A stretch of DNA of 64,000 nt from Lactarius indigo (Eukaryota; Basidiomycota; Agaricomycetes; Russulales; Russulaceae), in assembly GCA_025766275.1 (NCBI GenBank), contig JAFKAC010000003.1, positions 2,542,001 through 2,606,000 of the forward strand, written 5' to 3'. The position numbers and the translations under genes are program-made. The notes beneath the pieces are model-generated. The model had not been told where the DNA came from, did not search any database, and saw only the letters and a list, made by a program, of their open reading frames with translations. Below, in pieces: positions 58,064 to 64,000 of this stretch; position 1 is the stretch's first letter; each line of letters starts with the position of its first letter.

Positions 58064-61000
58064 ATGGTATGTGTTTCTCCGCACCCTGCAACCTAGGTAC
58101 TTACCTTCTTTCTAGGTGCCAGTGGACCCGGACCCTCTTATTGGCAGGAGTCACGGCTCGGACACCGATACGGAACGCGGAGGTAGACACTTCTTCACCA
58201 CACCGTCCGAACCATCTTCTGCACAGACCAACCCAGGTCATGGTCGTGCGGGTAGCTCTGAACTTGACGGGAGAGGAAACGAATCAGTAGGCACTGCCCC
58301 GGATCCCATTCCTATCATTCCGTACTGGTCAGCAAAACGCCACTTAACCTGCGGAAATCCCACCCCGCCTCCCTCGTGGGCACCTAAGATATCCCCCTGG
58401 AGATCGTCTCCCGGAAAGCTCAAAACCGCTAACGCCGCACTCGTCCTATGCCTCAATATAGACGTTGACCCTCCAGACATTGTCAAGACAAACCCATGCG
58501 CAGTACTGGAGTGCTGGGTAGATCCACATACTATGCCTTCTCACAAAGCTCTCGAAGTCATTGGGACAAACCTACAGCATCAATTCGAGGGCTTAAGTCC
58601 AAAATTATCATACAAGCCCATTTTAGATCCTTCTTATGAAGATCTGCGTCGTTTCTGCGCCACACTAAGGAAGCAAGCCAAAGAAGACACGGTCCTCTTC
58701 TACTATAACGGCCATGGGGTTCCTAAACCAACCGCCAGCGGCGAGCTGTGGTGTTTCAACAGAAATTATACCCAATATATACCCGTTTCCTTGGCCGAAG
58801 TGCAGCACTGGCTCGGTACCCCCTGCGTGTACATCTGGGATTGCTCGGCGGCCGGAAATCTCTTACTGAATTTTAATATCTATGCCCAGAGGCGCGATAG
58901 TGAGAATGCCAATGCAGGTCGATCAGAAGGCGCCCCACCCTTTTCTGAATCTATACAGCTCGCCGCATGCGCCGCAAACGAACAATTACCATCATGTCCG
59001 GAGCTCCCAGCCGATCTCTTTACCTCGTGCCTCACCTCTCCCATCGATATTGCCCTGCGCTACTTCGTCATGCACAATCAGCTCCCGAATAACATTACTG
59101 CAGACATGGTTATGCAAGTTCCCGGAGATCTCAAAGACAGGCGGACTCCTCTAGGAGAACTTAACTGGATATTTACCGCAATCACGGACACCATCGCGTG
59201 GACATCGTTCTCGAGAGAACTCTTTACTCGGCTCTATAGGTCGGACCTTCTGATCGCTTCGCTTTTCAGAAACTTTCTTCTGGCTGAACGTATTATGAAG
59301 AATTACCACTGCACACCACATACATCCCCGTCCCTGCCTCCAACTAACACACATCCTTTGTGGGCGGCCTGGGACCTTGCTGTTGATTCCTGTTTACGCC
59401 AGCTTCCAGAGTTGCTCAGGCATAGCGACACGAGCATGCTTGACATGGCGATGGGGAGCGCATCCATCAGAGCGAGGAGGCAAGCCCAGGCACAAGCCGC
59501 AACTCCTCGTCAGGATAAGCTGGGTCATGGCGAGAAAATCTATAACTACATTCCTAGCCGCTTCTTTGCAGATCAGCTGACGGCGTTTGAGGTATGGATC
59601 TCTCGTGGGGGTTCTGCGTTGACAAAACGCGGGCCCCTGTCATTACCTCTTCAAAATTACGACGCGTCTGAGGTCGAGGTCGACGAAACGGGTGGCGCCC
59701 CAGCATCTTCTGTAGCCTCAACTAAGAAAGACCACCACCTAGTCCCACGCAAGCCTCCGGAGCAGTTGCCGATTGTCCTCCAAGTTCTGTTATCTCAGCC
59801 TCACCGCCTGAGGGCTCTGGTCCTACTTTCTCAATTCGTAGATCTCGGTCCATGGGCAGTTCATCTCGCTCTTGCCATTGGGATCTTCCCCTACATTTCC
59901 AAGTTACTTCAAGCCGGGGGCCAAGATCTACGCCCAGTCTTGATTTTCATATGGTCTCGTATACTTGCCGTCGACCTTTCGTGCCAGGTCGACCTCTATA
60001 GTAACGGAGGTTATAAATACTTTGCCAACATTCTTGCCGCTCATGAAGATCCCCAGCACCTCACTATCCCCAATGGATCGGAACATAAGGCTATGTGCGC
60101 GTTCGTTTTGGCTGCTATTGCACGTGACTACCCCCACGGCCAGAATGCATGCTGGCGAGAGAAAGTGTTTCATTCTTGCTTTGAACGTTTGGACGAAGGC
60201 GACTTTCTTTTGCGACAATGGTCGGCTCTATGTATCGGGCAAATGTGGGATGGAAATGACGATATCAAGATCTTCGGTGTGGACAATGGAACCCAGGACA
60301 AGTTCATTTCTCTTTTAACAGACGACTCGCCAGAAGTACGTGCAGCAGTGCTCTTCGCTCTTGGGACCTTCATGGGTGCATCCGGCTCTGCAAACTTGAC
60401 GAAGACTGGTGGGGGAGGGACAGGGACTATGCATCATCTGGAAGAACGTGTTCACTTTCGAATGGAGGTGGCCGTCGTTACAGGAAGCGCATTGGCAATA
60501 AAGGAAGACGCTAGCCCCATGGTACGCAAAGAGCTCTTGGTCCTCATTAGCTGTCTTGTCAAGGAGTGGCGTGGACATTTCGTTGTCTGCAGCTGGGTGT
60601 ACTGGGAAGAAGACCGGAGATGGCGGCTTGGTGCCGACAGGTGAACCCCGTGAAGAGGATGTGACTAGTCAAGCTATCTCCGAATGGTTGGATAGCTTCG
60701 GAGACGAAGAAGTTCGCGAGGAAAATCGGGTCATACTATCGTCGTTCTTCACGATCTTTTCGGTGCTCCTGGAGCTTTCGGTTGACCCGTATCACGAAGT
60801 CGCGACGAATGCCCAGACAATTGTCGACTACATTATGGCCCTCCTTCTCGAGTCACCTTTCACTCGACTTGAATCAAACACACTCCACCAGCTACCTTCC
60901 CCTCCGCGTACGTTCGCAGGCGCTCGCTCCCGTCGATCATCTCTCACTTCTTCACCGACATCACTGACGCGCCCGTCATCACCGAATGTAACTCGCCCCG

Positions 61001-63157
61001 CTCTCAACCGTAGCGACATCGTGACAGGCACTATCAAGCGCACGTCGTCCTTTGCGAACGCTCTCAAGAACTTGGCCGGGGGCATTGCATTTCCGTCCGT
61101 CGAGGACGGTCGCTCCTCTCCACACCGTAGTACACACGCCCACACGCCCGTAGTTCCTTCCTTGAGCAGCATCTCACGACCTCCATCTCCAAACCTCAAT
61201 TTCGCACAGTACACATGTCCGTATTCGCGGCCTCCATCGCCGCAAGTTCCTGCCTCTTCAAAGAGCGCACCGGCCTCTCCAACAGCTTCTGCGCGATCTT
61301 CGACAGACGATAGGTCTCACCAAGCAACTGATTTCCTACCGTCTGATGTGATGGAGGCGCTAATGGAAGAAGATATGGAACGCTTGCGTGCGCGGCGGAG
61401 ATCAACACACGGAACGAGAGGACGCAACGCCGTGCCCCATAGCCCCGCTGACAGTACCTTCTCTAGTGATTCGGCTGGGAGCAGTGTTATTCTTGGCTTG
61501 GGAACGGGTTCGGGTATCCGTGATGTCCTGCCATTAAAGAGTAGGTTCTTCGATTGGTGCTGCGAATACTTCAAGGAACCACAGATGCGGGTAAGCGACC
61601 TGTATATTTGTCTGGAACCTACCCTTTATTTTTTGCATAGCAAGCCGAAGCTGACGAACCTGGAAGCCTGGAGTACAATTATCAAGCCTGGCGCCAACAG
61701 CGCAACGAGCAAGTTCTTTCTGAGACCCTGAATCAGGCGGAGATCGCTTGTTTGTGCTCTCTTTAGTTACTGAGTAAGCGCTAACACTGTCACAGTTGGT
61801 CGTCCTTGGGATAAAGCCGTGACCACCCTGCATATTCAAGGCGTCCCGCTATCCATGGCGTTCCACGCATATGACCCCCATATTGCTATTGCGAATGAAA
61901 CGGACGTTATCAGGTCCGTTTCGTAGATTTAGATGGGTACACTGGATAGTGACATGAAAGTGCTAGTGTGTGGGATTGGTCACGACGTCGGCAGTTGACG
62001 AGTTTCTGTAATGGTAACCCCAAGAAAGCAAGCATCACCTCGCTTCAAGTCATTAATCAAGATGTTGGTGGGATATTGCTCGCGGGCTCTGGTAATATGC
62101 TGTGTCCACCGTTTTTTATTGTCCCACTAATTCCGTAACCAGCCGACGGCATGATTCGACTTTACCGCAACTATGATCCTGCAACCAGTAATACTGATGT
62201 TCAGATGGTCAGCGCATTCCGTGGGCTGAGCGAGATCATCAGCGTGCGTCGCGGAAGCGGTGTGGTTGTAGATTGGAAACAAGCTGGCGGTTTCTTACTC
62301 GTCGGGGGCGATTCACGGATTATTAGAGTGTGGGACGCCCATACAGAAGCCCAGCTACTGGTACGTTGACGTTCGTTTTTCAGCCGTGAGCCAACATGAC
62401 AAGGACATTCGCAGGATTTGGAAACCAACTCTGACAGTCCAGTTACGGCGATTGCCTCTGAGCGGGGCCCGTCTTCCGTTTTACTGGCTGGTTTTGCTGA
62501 TGGTATAACCAAAGTGTTCGATCGACGTTTGGAAGAGGAGGACGCCGTCGTACGGTCTTTCAATGAACACAATAATTGGGTGCAGAACGTTCGCTGGCAC
62601 CCCCACTTTGGGAACCAGTTCTTGTCAGCGAGGTCAGTCATACTTCTCTTATGTGGTCGACTCTTAAAATGTCGGTTTTAAGTATGAATGGCGAGGTCAA
62701 ACTGTGGGATACTCGTGGCGCTGATCGGGCCATAGAAACCTGGGATATGTTCCCCGGAGGACTTGCTGCGTTCGATGTGCATTCACAAAGCGGAGTATTT
62801 GCGGGGTGTGTATTGCCATAAGCCCTGATGTTTATTATGGTATTCACGCTCCGACCCCTAGGGTCTCTACCATATCGCCTTCGAACTGGCGGACTCAGCG
62901 CGTTGTAGTACATTCAATAACGCGCTCCACGACTCTTTCCGCCGCAACCATGAACACTGGTCTGACAACCTCTCCGACTCGGGGATTCCCGTCTCAATAT
63001 ATCCCGCGATCAAGCTCCATAACTTTCCATCCAACGGAAATGTTGTATGGCGTTGGTAGCCCCGATGGGACTGGTACGTACTTGATACTCGGTTAGACGA
63101 AAGCAACTTGCTCAGGAATCCACTTCAGTGCGTATTTATGGCTCCAAGTTACTGTGA
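58064..63157 (+). CDS. KOG1: Raptor/Kog1, scaffold subunit of TOR complex 1
   Basis: The large exon from 58116 contains the Raptor N-terminal conserved (caspase-like) domain: YWSAKRHLTCGNPTPPPSWA, NIDVDPPDIVKTNPCAVLEC, LFYYNGHGVPKPTASGELWC, CVYIWDCSAAGNLLLNF. HEAT-like blocks follow (LRALVLLSQFVDLGPWAVHL, KEDASPMVRKELLVLISC), then DPYHEVATNAQTIVDYIMAL and FFDWCCEYFKEPQMR. A C-terminal WD40 part includes NNWVQNVRWHP and GEVKLWDTRGADRA and ends DGTVRIYGSKLL. Raptor recruits TORC1 substrates. The start codon 58064-58066 is followed at once by a GTATGT donor, and coding resumes at 58116 with VPVDPDPLIG. The junction near 60630-60670 is uncertain: a 27-nt intron (GTGAAC...CTAG) restores EEDRRWRLGAD/SQAISEWLDS. 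Several WD-region introns were not fixed individually. Confidence 0.88.
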
Positions 63158-63177
63158 GAACAAGCTATGTGGGTTTT

Positions 63178-63452
63178 AGAAGTTGATGAGACGCCCATGC
63201 CATGTTATTTCTTTACCATCTGCTGCAGTTCCTCTTCCACGTAATATAGCTTACAAGCCACTAGTGACATTTCTGACATTGCTCTTCTACTAATTCTCTG
63301 TATACTCGTTCAAGTGTCCTGTTCTCCGCGTAATTCACTCCCAGTTTTACGTAGTCGGATGTGGACGTCTGGGCGTCACGCTTAGGATTTTGGCAGATCC
63401 TCGAGCCTATTTCAGGGGTACACGAGAAATTTCCAAATTCTGTCATCGTCAT
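63178..63452 (-). CDS. Possible small gene, unknown (about 60 residues)
   Basis: A minus-strand frame ends at 63261 with NPKRDAQTSTSDYVKLGVNY and AENRTLERVYRELVEEQCQK. The composition is protein-like and hydrophilic, unlike the shadows of neighbouring genes. The first Met (63452) lies on top of the start codon of the plus-strand gene at 63451 (shared CATG), so the true first exon is probably elsewhere or the frame is not expressed. Family unknown. Confidence 0.3.
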
Positions 63453-63962
63453 GCCTCCAACTGTAGAAGAGAGTCATCCTTCGCATGACGATCTCAACAA
63501 TGCTGAGGACCTAGAAGGTGAAGAAAGCGACGAATACGATATCGAAGTAGGTGGAAATTGTTTTGTGTTTTTTTTCTCCATACGTGTTACCTCGTAGGAC
63601 GAAGACGATGAAGAATACGATGACGATGATGAGGGTGATGAGGACGAGGAAAGCGAACAGAACGGCGTGAGCGCCCCGCGTTTTCTGATAATCTGTAATG
63701 TTCACCCCCGGTTCCTAGCGACCCTCTAACTTGACAGCACTACTCCTAGGTGGGGAAGAGGTAGGTAGCTAAATGTCTTATTTTAGTACTAGAATCGCTG
63801 AAAGTCGGCAACGGAAAGGCGGAAGAGGACGAAGAATATAGCGAGGCTGAGGCAGGAGCTGGTTCGGTCCCTATGGGCTCTACCAAACGTACCAGAGATG
63901 GTAGTGAGGAAGGTGACGGGGACGGGGAGGACGAGCAAGGCCCGAAGAAGCTCAAAGTATAG
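63451..63962 (+). CDS. Small acidic, probably nuclear protein
   Basis: First exon 63451-63546 (MPPTVEESHPSHDDLNNAED and EGEESDEYDIE), second 63598-63666 (DEDDEEYDDDDEGDEDEESE). The last exon encodes EDEEYSEAEAGAGSVPMGST, KRTRDGSEEGDGDGEDEQGP and ends KKLKV with TAG at 63960-63962. Runs of Asp/Glu followed by a basic KRTR and KKLKV cluster resemble prothymosin-like or Chz1-type histone chaperones and other acidic nuclear proteins; I do not recognise the family. The middle junction (after 63666, with a possible 11-nt exon near 63752) is not resolved. Confidence 0.55.
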
Positions 63963-64000
63963 GGTGACGGACGACAGATCAAAACCGAACTGCTACTTCT

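Overview
The window is from a filamentous fungus, most likely a mushroom-forming basidiomycete (Agaricomycetes). Nearly every gene is cut by many 45-65 nt GT-AG introns. Genes are dense on both strands with short intergenic gaps. The gene set is fungal: exocyst Sec8, Raptor/Kog1, dynactin p150, Lsg1, a Rad5-type helicase, a Mit1-type remodeler, an RNA-dependent RNA polymerase, a LysM protein and a MARVEL protein. A relic resembling the gag-like genes common in mushroom genomes supports this. I saw no tRNA, rRNA or CRISPR array. Exon boundaries were worked out by hand from splice signals and reading frame. For most genes the spliced length is a multiple of three and rebuilds the family motifs.

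Layout. 1-331: tail of a ThrE/PRM10-like membrane protein (+). 533-4438: RING-finger SNF2 helicase of the Rad5/HLTF group (-). 4795-5884: RNase III (-). 6245-12771: Mit1-like chromodomain/PHD remodeler (-), divergent from SEC8 (12980-17740, +). 18078-19316: LYR-motif mitochondrial protein (-). 19447-21848: LSG1 GTPase (-), divergent from an FHA-kinase of the Chk2/Cds1/Rad53 type (22000-23948, +). 24150-25379: S-formylglutathione hydrolase (-). 25524-26017: small hydrophilic protein (+). 26572-27494: ribosomal protein eL28 (-), divergent from a RhoGEF-PH-FYVE protein (27725-30649, +).

The middle is the least ordinary part. At 31150-31640 (-) lies a broken gag-like relic. Next to it is a WD40-type gene (31890-34002, +) whose first 1.1 kb contains no CpG dinucleotide, although CpG is common everywhere else. 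Then come an unrecognised 840-residue protein (34544-37299, -), a MARVEL-like membrane protein (37772-38538, -), a LysM protein (38669-39410, -) and a QDE-1-type RNA-dependent RNA polymerase (39822-43358, -) whose catalytic DxDGD loop cannot be rebuilt. 44434-46008: acetylpolyamine amidohydrolase/class II HDAC-like enzyme (+). 46215-47337: U1A/U2B''-type RRM protein (-). 47478-49689: malic enzyme (-), divergent across only 77 bp from adenosine kinase (49767-51072, +). 51268-52945: C2H2 zinc-finger protein (-). 53140-57780: dynactin p150 (-), divergent from Raptor/KOG1 (58064-63157, +). 63451-63962: acidic nuclear protein (+).

Functionally this is mostly housekeeping: secretion, ribosome maturation, translation, splicing, TOR signalling, dynein transport, formaldehyde and purine metabolism. 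Several genome-maintenance and silencing genes are mixed in (Rad5-like, Mit1-like, checkpoint kinase, RNase III, RdRP). The points most worth a second look are the CpG-free block beside the gag relic, the damaged RdRP catalytic loop, 8-nt and 9-nt microexons, two start codons split off by an intron, and a long intron in the eL28 gene.
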